Assembly: GCA_947498325.1 (NCBI GenBank)
Contig: CANMKE010000016.1
Coordinates: forward strand, 1 to 64,000
DNA: 64,000 nt
Reading direction: 5' to 3'
Source: an uncultured Persicobacter sp.
GTDB lineage: Bacteria; Bacteroidota; Bacteroidia; Cytophagales; Cyclobacteriaceae
In this document: positions 1 through 8,775 of the stretch, piece after piece
How the letters are laid out: the number at the start of each line of letters is the position of its first letter
How positions within the stretch are numbered: the stretch's first letter is position 1
Notes under the pieces: model-generated
Seen by the model: the letters and a program-made list of their open reading frames with translations, nothing else
The model's database searches: none
What the model was told of the DNA's origin: nothing
Program-made: the position numbers and the translations under genes

Positions 1-144
1 ATAACTTTAATAATTATTTACCTTTGTAATATTATATACAGCCCAAAAGTTTACGCGCATGCCTTTCAGGACTGGTGTGCCGAAGGTTCATTTTGTATTC
101 GCTTCGGGTTTTAACCTGAAGCCCGAGGTTGAACAGTCGGCAAT

Positions 145-750
145 TTAGTTCATTTTTTCTACCGGACGGTCTATTGGAGGGAGGCAGGCAATGGCTTCTT
201 TAAGTCGGAATTTTTGCCCGAAATTCAGGTCCACCATTTTATTCAAACTAAATTCATAAGCCCCATTCCGATAGTGAATGTGCGTTTCTGTGCCGTCAAA
301 ATGCTGATGGATCACCTCATTTTTTTGCAGACTGTTCTCAAGGAAGAACAGGTAATTTTCGATAATCAGCTCACGGTCCTCATGTTCACTCAGCAAAATA
401 TCCCGAAGGTTAAATTTGGCAGGTTCATGGTGTGAAATATAAAAACTGATCAGCCCTTTTTCATGCTGAGTTTCTATATAACCCAGCGGTGTTGGGCACT
501 GAATATTCAGGTTTTTTAATTGATGGGCATGTTTCCAGCATCGGCTGGCACCTGTTGAAATGGGTGCATTTGAGGACAGCTGGTTATGGCTCGGGCCAAA
601 ATAATCGATCCGTAAAGCCAGGCCCCTTTCTTCCATAAAAAAATGCCCTTCATTTGAATTCAAAAGGTTGTGCGCTTCACCATAGGTCGGCAGGCGCTTG
701 AGGAAGGATGAAAATGGAATAAAGGCAGGGTTGAGCTGGATGTTATTCAT
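145..750 (-). CDS. Divergent InaA/Kdo-kinase-like protein, probable pseudokinase
   Basis: A 201-residue protein without signal peptide or membrane segment. The middle (about residues 68-110, motifs SRCWKHAHQL, TPLGYIE and LISFYIS) resembles the lipopolysaccharide kinase InaA/Kdo-kinase family of Bacteroidota, in which a protein-kinase fold phosphorylates lipid A-core sugars on the inner membrane. The C-terminal part also aligns by eye with that family (EFSLNKMVDLNFGQKF against the usual FSLxDINRMxFG pattern). The residues that should be catalytic are altered: the HxDxSxGN loop reads HQHFDGTETH and the metal-binding Asp position reads Lys. It is shorter than the usual roughly 250 residues. It is divergent from marR with a 230-bp gap between them. 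Family assignment is by motif reading; loss of activity is inference. Confidence 0.6.
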   Translation of the reverse strand: MNNIQLNPAFIPFSSFLKRLPTYGEAHNLLNSNEGHFFMEERGLALRIDYFGPSHNQLSSNAPISTGASRCWKHAHQLKNLNIQCPTPLGYIETQHEKGLISFYISHHEPAKFNLRDILLSEHEDRELIIENYLFFLENSLQKNEVIHQHFDGTETHIHYRNGAYEFSLNKMVDLNFGQKFRLKEAIACLPPIDRPVEKMN

Positions 751-931
751 GAAGGTTATTTTAATGGAATTACTGTAAAATCTAAATAATATTTAATTTT
801 ACCATCATCTCACCTTTAAATTATCGCGCTTTAACTAAAAATGATCGCTTTGTTTTTCTGCAATATGTCTTTACAATTTTTTCATTGTAATATTTTTTCA
901 TTTGAATGAAAACAAACCTTTTGGCATGGTA

Positions 932-951
932 ATAGTTGTATGTGCAACTAT
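932..951. promoter_or_regulatory. Palindromic MarR operator upstream of marR
   Basis: The inverted repeat ATAGTTGTATGTGCAACTAT (7-bp perfect arms) lies 29 bp before the marR start. Its core TTGTATGTGCAA differs from the TTGTATATACAA palindrome before the downstream reductase gene at only two positions. A shared palindrome in front of a MarR gene and its neighbour is the usual pattern of autoregulation plus target control. Confidence 0.6.
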
Positions 952-980
952 AAAATCGATCACCTCCTGATAGGGCCGTT

Positions 981-1400
981 ATGCATGAAACTTACGATGA
1001 ACATTGCTTGTATTTTGCCGCCAATACCCTGGCGCGGAAAATTTCCAAATTAGCCGACGAAGCCTTTGTTCCTGTGGGTATTCCAGCTTCTTACGCCTAT
1101 TTGCTGATCTATATTCAGGGCAATCCTTCGGCTTTACAAAGTGAATTGGCGGATGGCATGCACCTGAAACCTTCCACCATTACCCGCTTTGTGGACAAGC
1201 TGGTGAAGGCGGATTTGATTGTCCGAAAAAAAGAGGGACGGGTGGTGACAGTTTCCTTGACCAACAAAGGGGAGGAGGTGATTCCGAAGATCACATCAGC
1301 ATTAAAAAATCTTCACGATCGTTACTGTGAGCTCCTCGGGGAAGCTGCAGCCCTGAAACTCATTCAGGAGGTTTATCAAGCCAATAATAAATTGGAATAA
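981..1400 (+). CDS. MarR-family transcriptional regulator
   Basis: This 139-residue protein has the usual length and layout of MarR winged-helix dimers. The recognition region reads LQSELADGMHLKPSTITRFVDKL (positions about 53-75), followed by the wing KKEGRVVTVSLTNKG. MarR proteins repress by binding short palindromes and release DNA on contact with phenolics, quinones or oxidants. The gene stands 158 bp before a flavodoxin-fold reductase and an SDR in the same direction. A palindrome at 932-951 and a near copy at 1528-1539 suggest that it represses itself and that operon. The ligand cannot be told from sequence. Confidence 0.9.
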   Translation: MHETYDEHCLYFAANTLARKISKLADEAFVPVGIPASYAYLLIYIQGNPSALQSELADGMHLKPSTITRFVDKLVKADLIVRKKEGRVVTVSLTNKGEEVIPKITSALKNLHDRYCELLGEAAALKLIQEVYQANNKLE

Positions 1401-1527
1401 TCGGCACCTCGGCCAACATTTGCGCACTTTAGGGATTTATATCAGGGGTGTATCTAAACTTTGACCTTCCAATAGAAAGCCGTCAGATTTTCATCAGGAA
1501 TATCTGATTTTAAACACCTTCCAATAC

Positions 1528-1539
1528 TTGTATATACAA
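1528..1539. promoter_or_regulatory. Perfect palindrome, likely MarR operator of the reductase-SDR operon
   Basis: TTGTATATACAA is a perfect 12-bp palindrome ending 19 bp before the ATG at 1559. It is nearly identical to the core of the palindrome upstream of marR (932-951). Its position at the expected promoter and transcription start fits repression by steric block. Confidence 0.6.
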
Positions 1540-1558
1540 ATAAAAAACAATAAATATT

Positions 1559-2119
1559 ATGGGACAGCTATTAGTTATTCTTGCGCATCCGTCGATTTCG
1601 GATTCCATTGCCAACAAAACCATCGTGGAGGGGATTCAGCAAAAATACCCTTCGGCAGAAGTGCGCGATCTTACGGCACTTTATCCAGATTTCAAGATTG
1701 ATGTGGCCGCTGAACAGCAAGCCCTGAAATCGGCAGACACGGTCATTTTCCAGTATCCATTTTTCTGGTACAATATGCCAGGTATTCTGAAGCACTGGTG
1801 TGATGAAGTGCTGACGTTCAACTTTGCTTATGGCCCAGAGGGCGATCAGCTGAAAGGGAAAAACTTCATGGCCAGTTTTACCATTGGTGGCCCACAGGAT
1901 GCTTACAAAGCTACGGGTTATAATCATTTCCGCATTGAGGAATTTATGAAACCCATAGAGCAGACCGCCCACCTGACGCAGATGAACTATTTCGACCCTG
2001 TTTATACACATGGGATGGTCTATATCGAGGGAGTATATAATACGGTGGAAGGTGTAACCGAAAGGGCACAGGCGCATCTGGATCGGCTGTTTCAGCAGCT
2101 TGATAACATTCAGGCCTAA
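1559..2119 (+). CDS. NAD(P)H-dependent flavodoxin-fold oxidoreductase (KefF/MdaB-like)
   Basis: This is a 186-residue cytoplasmic protein of the Flavodoxin_2 family, which uses FMN or FAD and NAD(P)H to reduce quinones and other electrophiles by two electrons. It starts with a Rossmann-like strand (LLVILAHPSISDSIANK). The motif FQYPFFWYNMPGILKHWCDEV (about residues 65-85) and the later FTIGGP are typical of the KefF/YheR/MdaB group. Length matches the family. It is followed after 63 bp by an SDR and preceded by a MarR operator, which suggests a quinone or electrophile detoxification operon controlled by the neighbouring MarR. The physiological substrate is unknown. Confidence 0.88.
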   Translation: MGQLLVILAHPSISDSIANKTIVEGIQQKYPSAEVRDLTALYPDFKIDVAAEQQALKSADTVIFQYPFFWYNMPGILKHWCDEVLTFNFAYGPEGDQLKGKNFMASFTIGGPQDAYKATGYNHFRIEEFMKPIEQTAHLTQMNYFDPVYTHGMVYIEGVYNTVEGVTERAQAHLDRLFQQLDNIQA

Positions 2120-2182
2120 AAGGGGATTATTAGTGAAAGATGGAAAACGGGGTTTTTCAGACCATAAAAAAATAATAAAACA

Positions 2183-2779
2183 ATGAAAGTGATTTTGGTA
2201 GGTTCCACAGGAACACTGGGAAAGAAAGTTTTGCAGCAGCTTGAAAGTGCAGGTCATCGGGTTTTAACGGTGAACAGAAGCAGTGGCGATGCGCAGCTGG
2301 ATATGCAATCGGCAGAAGCCGTGGAGGCTTTTTTTAAGAAGGTGGGTACTTTTGATGCCCTGATTGCCACCAGTGGCACCGCAAAATGGGGCAACATTGA
2401 GGCGCTTTCTTGTCAGGATTATATGCTCGGATTACAGAGTAAACTGATGGGGCAGGTCAATCTGGTGCATATTGGTCGGAAATACGCGGCAGAGAAGGCG
2501 GTTTTTGTCCTTACCTCTGGGGTGTTGGCACAATATCCGATGGAGGGCAGCAGCTCCCTGACGATGATTAACAGCGCCATTGAAGGATATGCGAGGGCGG
2601 TAAGCGTGGAGCTCGATCAGCAGAAAATACAGGTGGTGAGCCCTGGCTGGGTGAAGGAAACCATGGAGATGATGGGCATGGACAGTTCGGAGGGAACAGC
2701 TGCGAGCGAGGTGGCGACCTATTATCTGAAAGCCTTAACGGTGGAGGAATCTGGAACGGTTTTACAGGTGGTCGGCTAA
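2183..2779 (+). CDS. Short-chain dehydrogenase/reductase, short form
   Basis: A 198-residue Rossmann protein. The cofactor loop VGSTGTLGKKV near the N terminus fits GxxGxxG, and ATSGTA and VLTSGV correspond to the NAG and catalytic Ser strands. The usual YxxxK is not present: the equivalent helix reads NSAIEGYARAVSVEL, as in a compact SDR subgroup of about 200 residues. It is the second gene of the MarR-linked pair and probably works on a product or substrate of the upstream flavoprotein. A bidirectional hairpin terminator follows at 2805-2840. Confidence 0.82.
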   Translation: MKVILVGSTGTLGKKVLQQLESAGHRVLTVNRSSGDAQLDMQSAEAVEAFFKKVGTFDALIATSGTAKWGNIEALSCQDYMLGLQSKLMGQVNLVHIGRKYAAEKAVFVLTSGVLAQYPMEGSSSLTMINSAIEGYARAVSVELDQQKIQVVSPGWVKETMEMMGMDSSEGTAASEVATYYLKALTVEESGTVLQVVG

Positions 2780-2804
2780 AGATACGATTCGGCTATTGAT
2801 CAAA

Positions 2805-2840
2805 AAAAGAGGCTGCCCTGACGAAAGGGCAGCCTCTTTT
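2805..2840. terminator. Bidirectional intrinsic terminator
   Basis: The 15-base arms AAAAGAGGCTGCCCT and AGGGCAGCCTCTTTT enclose a 6-base loop, with A and T tracts on both sides. It sits between the SDR stop (2779) and the convergent DUF4382 gene stop (2866) and can serve both. Confidence 0.9.
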
Positions 2841-2865
2841 GGTATCATTGATATGGCGGCAGGGA

Positions 2866-3726
2866 TTATTCTGCGGTCAGTGTCAATGGTGCAATTTCAT
2901 ATTCGATGCCCGCTTCCACAGCAATTGCAGGAGAGCTTACCGCACGGATGGTCTGTGATTCCATATAAGTGCCATCAACAATGTGGCCATCCTCGTTGAG
3001 AGCCGTACCCACTTTTACGGTGTAAGTGGCAGGAAACAAACCTGGGAATACAAAAAGGTGATCGACCGTCATGGTAGAGATCATTAGCTCGTCTCCTTTG
3101 TAAAGTTCTACATAGGCCTCATCGATGCCCTCAATGTTGGTAAACATCACAGCACCTTTTACAGTACCCACTTCCAATAATGTTGCCGAAGCCACAGGGT
3201 CCAATTTATAGCCGATGCCGTTATTATGGCTGATCGAGGAAGGATCAAGATCGATGCTCAGGGTATAAGCATGACCCGCTTTGATGGTCGGGTTGGTGAT
3301 TTTTTTAAGCTTCCAGCCAGAAGTTTGCGCTGAAGGGGTTTTCAGGTCGTGCTGCTCACCATCTACATAAATTTCATTGTCCTGATCCAGTACAAAACGG
3401 ATCTCTTTAATTTCACCTTCAGGCAATTGTACCTCGCCCAAAAGGCCGTCAAGGTGTGGGTTACTGATGTTGTAACGGCCAGGGTTGGCGTTTTCAAGGG
3501 TGATCCATGAACCTTCATTGCTCATTTTGATGCGAACCTGCTCAATGTTCAGAATAATGGAATCATATTCAGCAGTGGCATTCACTCTCAAGTTGCCTGG
3601 CGCTTCCATGCTGCTCATTCTTACAGACAAACGTGCTGTACTGGCATTGTCATCTGAGGAACTACATGCTGTAAATGTCATCGCCACCAAAAGGACGATC
3701 AGTTGATAAAAAGTATTCAATTTCAT
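2866..3726 (-). CDS. DUF4382-family lipoprotein
   Basis: This is a 286-residue lipoprotein with signal sequence and lipobox (MTFTAC, Cys21) followed by SSSDDN. Residues about 30-170 match the DUF4382 pattern common in Bacteroidota: a strand-rich domain starting ARLSVRMSS, then YDSIILNIEQVRI and a segment on expressing a value as LPEGEIKEIRFVLDQDN. The C-terminal part (about 185-275, KGAVMFTNIEGIDEAYVELYKGD) looks like a carboxypeptidase-regulatory/transthyretin-like beta domain. It is expected on the periplasmic or outer-membrane surface. Function is unknown; no operon partner is visible. Confidence 0.8.
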   Translation of the reverse strand: MKLNTFYQLIVLLVAMTFTACSSSDDNASTARLSVRMSSMEAPGNLRVNATAEYDSIILNIEQVRIKMSNEGSWITLENANPGRYNISNPHLDGLLGEVQLPEGEIKEIRFVLDQDNEIYVDGEQHDLKTPSAQTSGWKLKKITNPTIKAGHAYTLSIDLDPSSISHNNGIGYKLDPVASATLLEVGTVKGAVMFTNIEGIDEAYVELYKGDELMISTMTVDHLFVFPGLFPATYTVKVGTALNEDGHIVDGTYMESQTIRAVSSPAIAVEAGIEYEIAPLTLTAE

Positions 3727-3838
3727 ATAGGTAATTTGTTGAATTTGTGTAAATATATCCCTTTTAGTGATGAAAGGTAATGTTTAAATGATAAAAAGTT
3801 AAATTACTATTAATGTTGATATTAAATATGGCATAAAT

Positions 3839-3876
3839 AAAAAACGCCTGACAGTGGGTACCGTCAGGCGTTTTTG
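3839..3876 (-). terminator. Intrinsic terminator of glnS
   Basis: The inverted repeat AAAACGCCTGAC / GTCAGGCGTTTT, followed on the minus strand by a run of T, lies 22 bp beyond the glnS stop. It may also serve reads from the other side, but no plus-strand gene ends here. Confidence 0.85.
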
Positions 3877-3897
3877 GAAAGATTGCTCAGGCAATCA

Positions 3898-5601
3898 TTA
3901 TTTTTTCTTGCTCCAGCTGTCGCGCAGCGCTACCGTTCTGTTGAAAACAAGGCGGTCAGCTGTGCTGTCTTTATCCACGCAGAAATAACCCATACGCTGG
4001 AACTGCACACTTTGCAATGGCTTGGCCGTTTTAAGGCTTGGTTCCACTTTGGCGTTGGAAATGACCGTCAGGGAGTTTGGATTCAGGAATTCTTTGAAAT
4101 CCGTTCCTTTGTGTCCGTCGGGTGCTTCATCGTTAAACAGGCGATCGTAAAGGCGAACTTCAGCATCCAGGGCGTGTGCTTCAGATACCCAGTGAATCGT
4201 TCCTTTCACTTTTCGCAAGGAAGCTTCTGTGCCAGAACCAGACTTACTGTCGGTATCATAAGTACAGTGAATTTCCGTGATGTTGCCTTCGGCATCTTTT
4301 ACCACGGACTCCCCTTTGATGATATAAGCATTTTTCAAACGTACTTCTTTACCCACCGACAGGCGGAAGAACTTACGTGGCGCATCTTCCATGAAATCTT
4401 CACGCTCGATGTACAATACTTTGCTGAAAGGCACCTGACGGGTTCCAGAGTTCTCGTCTTCAGGGTTGTTTTCAGCGGTCAGCCACTCTTCCTGTCCTTC
4501 AGGATAATTGTCGATCACCAGCTTCACAGGATTCAAAACCGCCATTACACGGTCATCAATTTTGTTCAGGTGCTGACGAACGGCAAATTCCAGCAAAGCG
4601 ACATCAATCACATTGTCGCGTTTACCAATACCGATGGTTTTACAGAAATTACGGATCGATTCAGGAGTATAACCACGTCGGCGCAAGCCAGAAACCGTAG
4701 GCATACGAGGATCGTCCCATCCTGTAACAATATTTTCTTCTACCAATTGCAAAAGCTTACGCTTTGACATGATGGTGTAGCTCAGGTTCAGGCGGGCAAA
4801 CTCGCGCTGATTAGGCTTGATGCCTCCTTCGTAAACCTGCTCCAAAAACCATTCATACAACGGGCGGTGAACTTCAAACTCCAAAGTACACAAAGAGTTG
4901 GTGATCCCTTCAAGGTAATCCGACTGCCCGTGGGCATAATCATACATTGGGTAGATGTGCCACTTGCTTCCTGTGCGATGGTGTGGTTTGTTGATGATGC
5001 GGTACATCAATGGGTCACGCATGTGCATGTTCGCGTTGGCCATGTCGATCTTCGCACGAAGAACCGCAGAACCTTCCGCCATTTCCCCATTTTTCATCTT
5101 TTCAAAAATCGCCAGGGATTCCTCCACTGGTCTGTCGCGGAACGGGCTCGCCGTCCCAGCTTCAGTAGGAGTACCTTTTTGTTTGGCAATTTCTTCGGCA
5201 GATTGCTCATCAACATAAGCCTTGCCATTTTTGATCATCTTCACTGCCCAAGCATAGAGTTGGTCGAAGTAATCAGAAGTATATTTTGGCTCGCCGTCCC
5301 ATTCGAAGCCCAGCCATTGAACGTCTTCCTTGATCGCATCAACGTATTCCTGGTCTTCTTTTGATGGGTTGGTGTCATCAAATCGTAAGTTACACTTTGC
5401 CTGGTATTGCTGAGCCAATCCGAAATTTAAACAAATAGACTTAGCATGTCCGATGTGAAGGTACCCGTTGGGCTCAGGAGGGAAACGGGTATGTACGACA
5501 CCTCCGTGCTTTCCTTCCTTGATCTCTTCTTCAATCATGGACTCAATAAAATTCAGCGATTTGTACTCTTCAGCTGAATGATCTGTCTCATTATGGCTCA
5601 T
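3898..5601 (-). CDS. glnS: Glutaminyl-tRNA synthetase
   Basis: A 567-residue class I aminoacyl-tRNA synthetase that charges tRNA-Gln with glutamine using ATP in the cytosol. The catalytic Rossmann domain carries the HIGH motif in [15 protein letters not shown] (residues 49-52) and the second signature IMSKRKL (277-283). The sequence RFDDTNP (73-79) and the beta-barrel anticodon-binding end are typical of GlnRS rather than GluRS. Length is close to the E. coli enzyme; there is no YqeY-like extension. The start is supported by the family N terminus [13 protein letters not shown] near residue 15. It is monocistronic, with a terminator at 3839-3876. Confidence 0.97.
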   Translation of the reverse strand: MSHNETDHSAEEYKSLNFIESMIEEEIKEGKHGGVVHTRFPPEPNGYLHIGHAKSICLNFGLAQQYQAKCNLRFDDTNPSKEDQEYVDAIKEDVQWLGFEWDGEPKYTSDYFDQLYAWAVKMIKNGKAYVDEQSAEEIAKQKGTPTEAGTASPFRDRPVEESLAIFEKMKNGEMAEGSAVLRAKIDMANANMHMRDPLMYRIINKPHHRTGSKWHIYPMYDYAHGQSDYLEGITNSLCTLEFEVHRPLYEWFLEQVYEGGIKPNQREFARLNLSYTIMSKRKLLQLVEENIVTGWDDPRMPTVSGLRRRGYTPESIRNFCKTIGIGKRDNVIDVALLEFAVRQHLNKIDDRVMAVLNPVKLVIDNYPEGQEEWLTAENNPEDENSGTRQVPFSKVLYIEREDFMEDAPRKFFRLSVGKEVRLKNAYIIKGESVVKDAEGNITEIHCTYDTDSKSGSGTEASLRKVKGTIHWVSEAHALDAEVRLYDRLFNDEAPDGHKGTDFKEFLNPNSLTVISNAKVEPSLKTAKPLQSVQFQRMGYFCVDKDSTADRLVFNRTVALRDSWSKKK

Positions 5602-5809
5602 ATGTGAATTATTTTATCTTCTTTGGGTTCAAAGATCGTTAATGCAGATCACATTTAAAATAGGTGATTAGGAATATATTGATAAAATTGAGCGGAAGGG
5701 CAGGGGAAGCCACAGCAGGATTGTTTGGCGCAAAATGGATGTCCGCATACAAGAGGGCTTTGCATGTGGCCATTAGAGGCGCTGCACTAATGACCTCCAT
5801 GGGGAAATA

Positions 5810-6592
5810 TCATTCTTTACTTTTCTGTGCGCTGTGAACCTGCTTCAGGATCAATTTTTTGGGAACGAAGGGCGCCATTTTAAGCATGATTTTCTGACTG
5901 GTTTTCAGCCCTGTGATTACGTCGAGTTTACCATTGATCATGCCTGAGTAAGCATCGAGTGCGACCTGATCGGCGTCGGCAGTTTCGTCGAATAGGGCCG
6001 TTTTGTCCATGCCAGAAATTTCCCCAAAACCTGTAGCTGTTGCACCAGGCATCAGGTTGGTAACCGTTACTTTGGTGTCATGCAATTCTTGTGCGATGGC
6101 ATTGCTGAAAGAGGTAACATAGGCTTTTGTGGCATAGTACACCGCCTGCAAAGGGCCAGGCACCAAAGAGGCCGTGGAGGAAACGTTTAATATTTTTCCA
6201 GCATTTCTTTTGACCATGTCGGGCAGAAAAAGGCGGGTGAGGGCCGATAGGGCAACAATGTTAAGGTTGATCATCGCCAGATCGTCTTCCCATGCCCGCT
6301 GATGAAATTTGCCGACACCGCCAAAACCAGCGTTGTTGATCAGGAAATCGATGGAAATACCACTGGCCTGCACCTCATCGTATATTTCCTGTGGGGCATT
6401 GGCGTCAGTGAGGTCCTTCACAATGACTTTGACGGCAATTTGATGTTTCTGGGAAAGTTCCTCCTTGAGTTCGAGTAATTTACCTTCACTTCGGGCAATG
6501 ATCACTAAATCTCCACCCTGAGCGGCATGAATGCGGGCCAGGGCTTTGCCGATCCCGCTTGATGCTCCTGTAATTAATGCGACTGGTTTCAT
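5810..6592 (-). CDS. Classical SDR-family oxidoreductase
   Basis: A 260-residue classical short-chain dehydrogenase. The NADP-binding loop is TGASSGIG at residues 8-15. The NNAG motif, the catalytic Ser (LNVSSTASL) and YYATKAY, containing YxxxK, are all present, so it should be active. The subgroup is the DltE/YqjQ-like 'SDR family NAD(P)-dependent oxidoreductase' whose substrate is normally unknown. It lies downstream of rsgA on the same strand but behind two terminator-like hairpins (6931-7060), so it probably has its own promoter in 6593-6925. Confidence 0.88.
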   Translation of the reverse strand: MKPVALITGASSGIGKALARIHAAQGGDLVIIARSEGKLLELKEELSQKHQIAVKVIVKDLTDANAPQEIYDEVQASGISIDFLINNAGFGGVGKFHQRAWEDDLAMINLNIVALSALTRLFLPDMVKRNAGKILNVSSTASLVPGPLQAVYYATKAYVTSFSNAIAQELHDTKVTVTNLMPGATATGFGEISGMDKTALFDETADADQVALDAYSGMINGKLDVITGLKTSQKIMLKMAPFVPKKLILKQVHSAQKSKE

Positions 6593-6925
6593 ATGGTTAT
6601 GGACGTTTGGAATTAGACAACGGAATTCGTTTTAGCTCGGCAGGTAAAAATGTCGATTATTTACCTTGAGTTGTTCAGCGACCAATTTAGGGATATTCAA
6701 TGAGATTTCGGTCGCAGGTGTTATAACGCTCCTTGATTGCCCGTCTGATCCATGAATTTCAGCCCAAAGAAAAAATCTTGCTGAACTTGAGGGTTGCTTC
6801 AAGAGATTGGCATCGGCTTCTTTTCAAAAACCGAAAGCACCGCCTATTTATTTGTTGTTTTAATGGGCACCTTACCAACGGTTCAAGCAGGAATTATTGC
6901 CAGAAGGGTATTGAATTTTGGGCGT
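6593..6925. other. Non-coding gap before the SDR gene
   Basis: No convincing gene was found in these 333 bases. Two short plus-strand reading frames here (6733-6927 and 6794-6991) have no recognisable motif and run into the repeat element, so they are not called. The promoter of the minus-strand SDR gene should lie in this segment. Confidence 0.5.
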
Positions 6926-7108
6926 AAAAAAAGCTCGGGAACCACTCCGAGCTTCAAACTAATACCAATTATAACCTATGAACCACTATGATTATACTAT
7001 ACAAAATAGGGACATCAAAAGTAAAAAGAAGGGAGCTGAACCGAGCGGTTGAGCTCCCTTTCTACCCAACATCAACCTATGCTAAGTATTAAACAAAGCT
7101 TGTGCCAA
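6926..7108 (-). repeat. Double-hairpin repeat element, copy A
   Basis: About 183 bases that recur in direct orientation at 8588-8771. Both copies carry two hairpins: AAGCTCGG/CCGAGCTT (here 6931-6954) and AAGGGAGCT..AACC/GGTT..AGCTCCCTT (here 7029-7060). They share long identical blocks around the second hairpin, including CTACCCAACATCAACC and TATGCTAAGTA. On the minus strand both hairpins are followed by T tracts, so it works at least as a tandem terminator 47 bp after the rsgA stop. The AT-rich middle between the hairpins is less conserved. A TACTTTTG box on the minus strand between them could be a -7 promoter element for a small RNA of about 90 nt, but this is speculation. Confidence 0.85.
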
Positions 7109-7155
7109 TCTTGGATCCCGACATTAGATATTGATGAATATTCAGTGGGGATTTT

Positions 7156-8217
7156 CTAAGATCGCCCCTTTCGGCGTCGGCTGTCGTTTTGTGCTGAACG
7201 ATAGACTTTTCCGAGGGCCTTGTCCTTTTTGCGTCTTTGTACTTTATCCATACCGTAATGGTCCTGTTCACGGTGTAGCTTTTGGTAACTGTGCCACCTT
7301 CTCGCTTCCAGTCGGCCGTCTTCCAGCGCGTCCTGCACGGCACAGCCAGGTTCATGTTCGTGGGTGCAGCCCCTGAATTTACAGCTTCCGCTGAGTTGTG
7401 AAATCTCTTCGAAAGTCATTTCAATTCCCTCTGGGCTGTCGGTCAATCCAAATTCCCTTGTTCCTGGGGTGTCGATGAGCAAAGCACCATTTTGAAGTTG
7501 AACCAGCTCGCGGTGTGAGGTGGTATGCCGACCTTTGGCATTGGATGCGCTGATGCTTGCCGTAGCCATATGAGTTGCGCCCATCAACAGGTTGACCAAA
7601 GTGGATTTTCCTGCGCCTGATGAACCGACCAGAACGGCTGTTTTTCCTTGGCTGAGGTACTGGTTGATTTCCTCAGAATCTTCCTGAAACATCGAATGCA
7701 GGATAACCCTTGCGCCGTTGGCGATGCCACGGACGGCCTCTTTTCGTTCTGTGCATTCCTCGGCAGAACAAAGGTCGGCTTTCGTCAGGATAATTAACGG
7801 CTCAATAGCACAGGCACGGACTTGCACCAAATAACGTTCAAGCCTGTTGAGATTATAATTGTGGTCCAGGCCCTGAACAATCAAAACCACATCGATATTA
7901 GCGGCCAGAACCTGCGCCTGTGCAAAAGCACCCACACTTGCCCTTTGCAAAGCGGAGCTTCGGGGGTGGCAGGCCATAATGAAGGCGGTCTGTTCATCGA
8001 AAATCATGATGCCCACCCAGTCGCCAACCTGCGGGTTATCCGAAGGGTCTTCTGTGCTGTGTAGTAATTTTCCTGATAGGGTGGCTTTGAAAATGCCCGA
8101 TTCGGCCACCACCTCATAATTGGATTTATGTGCTTTTAAAACACGGGCAAGCTGGAATTCTGGGGTTGGATTCTGGTAATTTGTGGGTAATCCCCACGTA
8201 GTGAGATGATTAATCAT
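7156..8217 (-). CDS. rsgA: Ribosome small-subunit-dependent GTPase A
   Basis: A 353-residue circularly permuted GTPase that checks late 30S subunit maturation. An N-terminal OB-fold (about 1-90) is followed by the GTPase in permuted order: G4 LTKAD, G1 GSSGAGKSTLVN, then G3 DTPG. The C-terminal zinc knuckle has the pattern C-x4-C-x-H-x5-C (CKFRGCTHEHEPGC). A basic tail follows, RRKKDKALGKVYR and onward. The start at 8217 (MINHLTTW) was chosen because the upstream 21 residues are not conserved-looking. The gene is flanked by the two copies of the double-hairpin repeat. Confidence 0.95.
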   Translation of the reverse strand: MINHLTTWGLPTNYQNPTPEFQLARVLKAHKSNYEVVAESGIFKATLSGKLLHSTEDPSDNPQVGDWVGIMIFDEQTAFIMACHPRSSALQRASVGAFAQAQVLAANIDVVLIVQGLDHNYNLNRLERYLVQVRACAIEPLIILTKADLCSAEECTERKEAVRGIANGARVILHSMFQEDSEEINQYLSQGKTAVLVGSSGAGKSTLVNLLMGATHMATASISASNAKGRHTTSHRELVQLQNGALLIDTPGTREFGLTDSPEGIEMTFEEISQLSGSCKFRGCTHEHEPGCAVQDALEDGRLEARRWHSYQKLHREQDHYGMDKVQRRKKDKALGKVYRSAQNDSRRRKGRS

Positions 8218-8587
8218 TGCTGATAAATTTGGGTATAAAATTGTAAGTGGAAAAGTTGGGGTACAGCGGCCAGTCAGCAACAGGAGAGGGTGCTGAGTAA
8301 GCGTTCAGAAAGACACTTTTTTTGGGCGCTATTTACAATTTTGATACAATCATCAGCCTCAAATTTAGCCAATTTTTGAGGAAGTGCAACAAAGTATACC
8401 GTGATATTTTTTCGACTCAGGCTGAATGGCATCGGCACCATAAAGAATTTACAGATGAACGGGCAAGCGTCAGTGGGTACCTGATTTAACAGGTAATGAT
8501 GATTTGAACTGCTAAGGGATGGGGTGATTTAAGCGGCTTGAGTTTGCCTGCCGTAAGGCGAAATTGATGATCGACGGTGGTAAAAAA
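8218..8587. other. Non-coding gap upstream of rsgA with a small inverted repeat
   Basis: No gene was recognised. The perfect inverted repeat TACCTG-ATTTAA-CAGGTA lies at 8478-8495. It has no T tract and could be a regulator site or a weak hairpin. The rsgA promoter should be within this segment. Confidence 0.4.
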
Positions 8588-8771
8588 AACAAAAGCTCGG
8601 GAACCACTCCGAGCTTTCAACTATACCAAACTATAACCTTATATTATCACTATGATTTCATCATTCTATCGGGATGTCAAAAGTAAAAAAGAAGGGAGCT
8701 TAACCGAGTGGTTGAGCTCCCTTTCTACCCAACATCAACCTATGCTAAGTAATAAACAAACGCTGTGCCAA
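8588..8771 (-). repeat. Double-hairpin repeat element, copy B
   Basis: This is the second copy of the element at 6926-7108, in the same orientation, beginning 4 bp after the stop codon of the SDR gene at 8776. The hairpins are at 8593-8616 and 8692-8723, each followed by a T tract on the minus strand. In the second hairpin the loop changes from GAGC to GAGT and one flanking mismatch becomes a G-T pair, so the folding is retained while the sequence differs. The central AT-rich 75 bases have diverged more than the hairpins. Confidence 0.85.
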
Positions 8772-8775
8772 AACA

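Noticed and set aside
1-30. TACCTTTG box at 19-26 as a promoter
   Set aside because: The -33 box would lie outside the window and no plus-strand gene follows, so it cannot be supported.
1571-2257. 228-codon minus-strand frame opposite the reductase and SDR genes
   Set aside because: It lies antisense to two clear enzyme genes and has no motif.
3874-4767. Long plus-strand reading frame inside glnS
   Set aside because: It is antisense to a confirmed glnS reading frame, has no family motif and is a frame shadow.
6733-6991. Two short plus-strand frames before the double-hairpin repeat
   Set aside because: They have no motif, overlap each other in different frames and run into the repeat. They are likely chance frames in a promoter region.
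8478-8495. TACCTG-N6-CAGGTA as a named operator
   Set aside because: The inverted repeat is real but isolated, with no regulator, so it is only mentioned in the gap entry.
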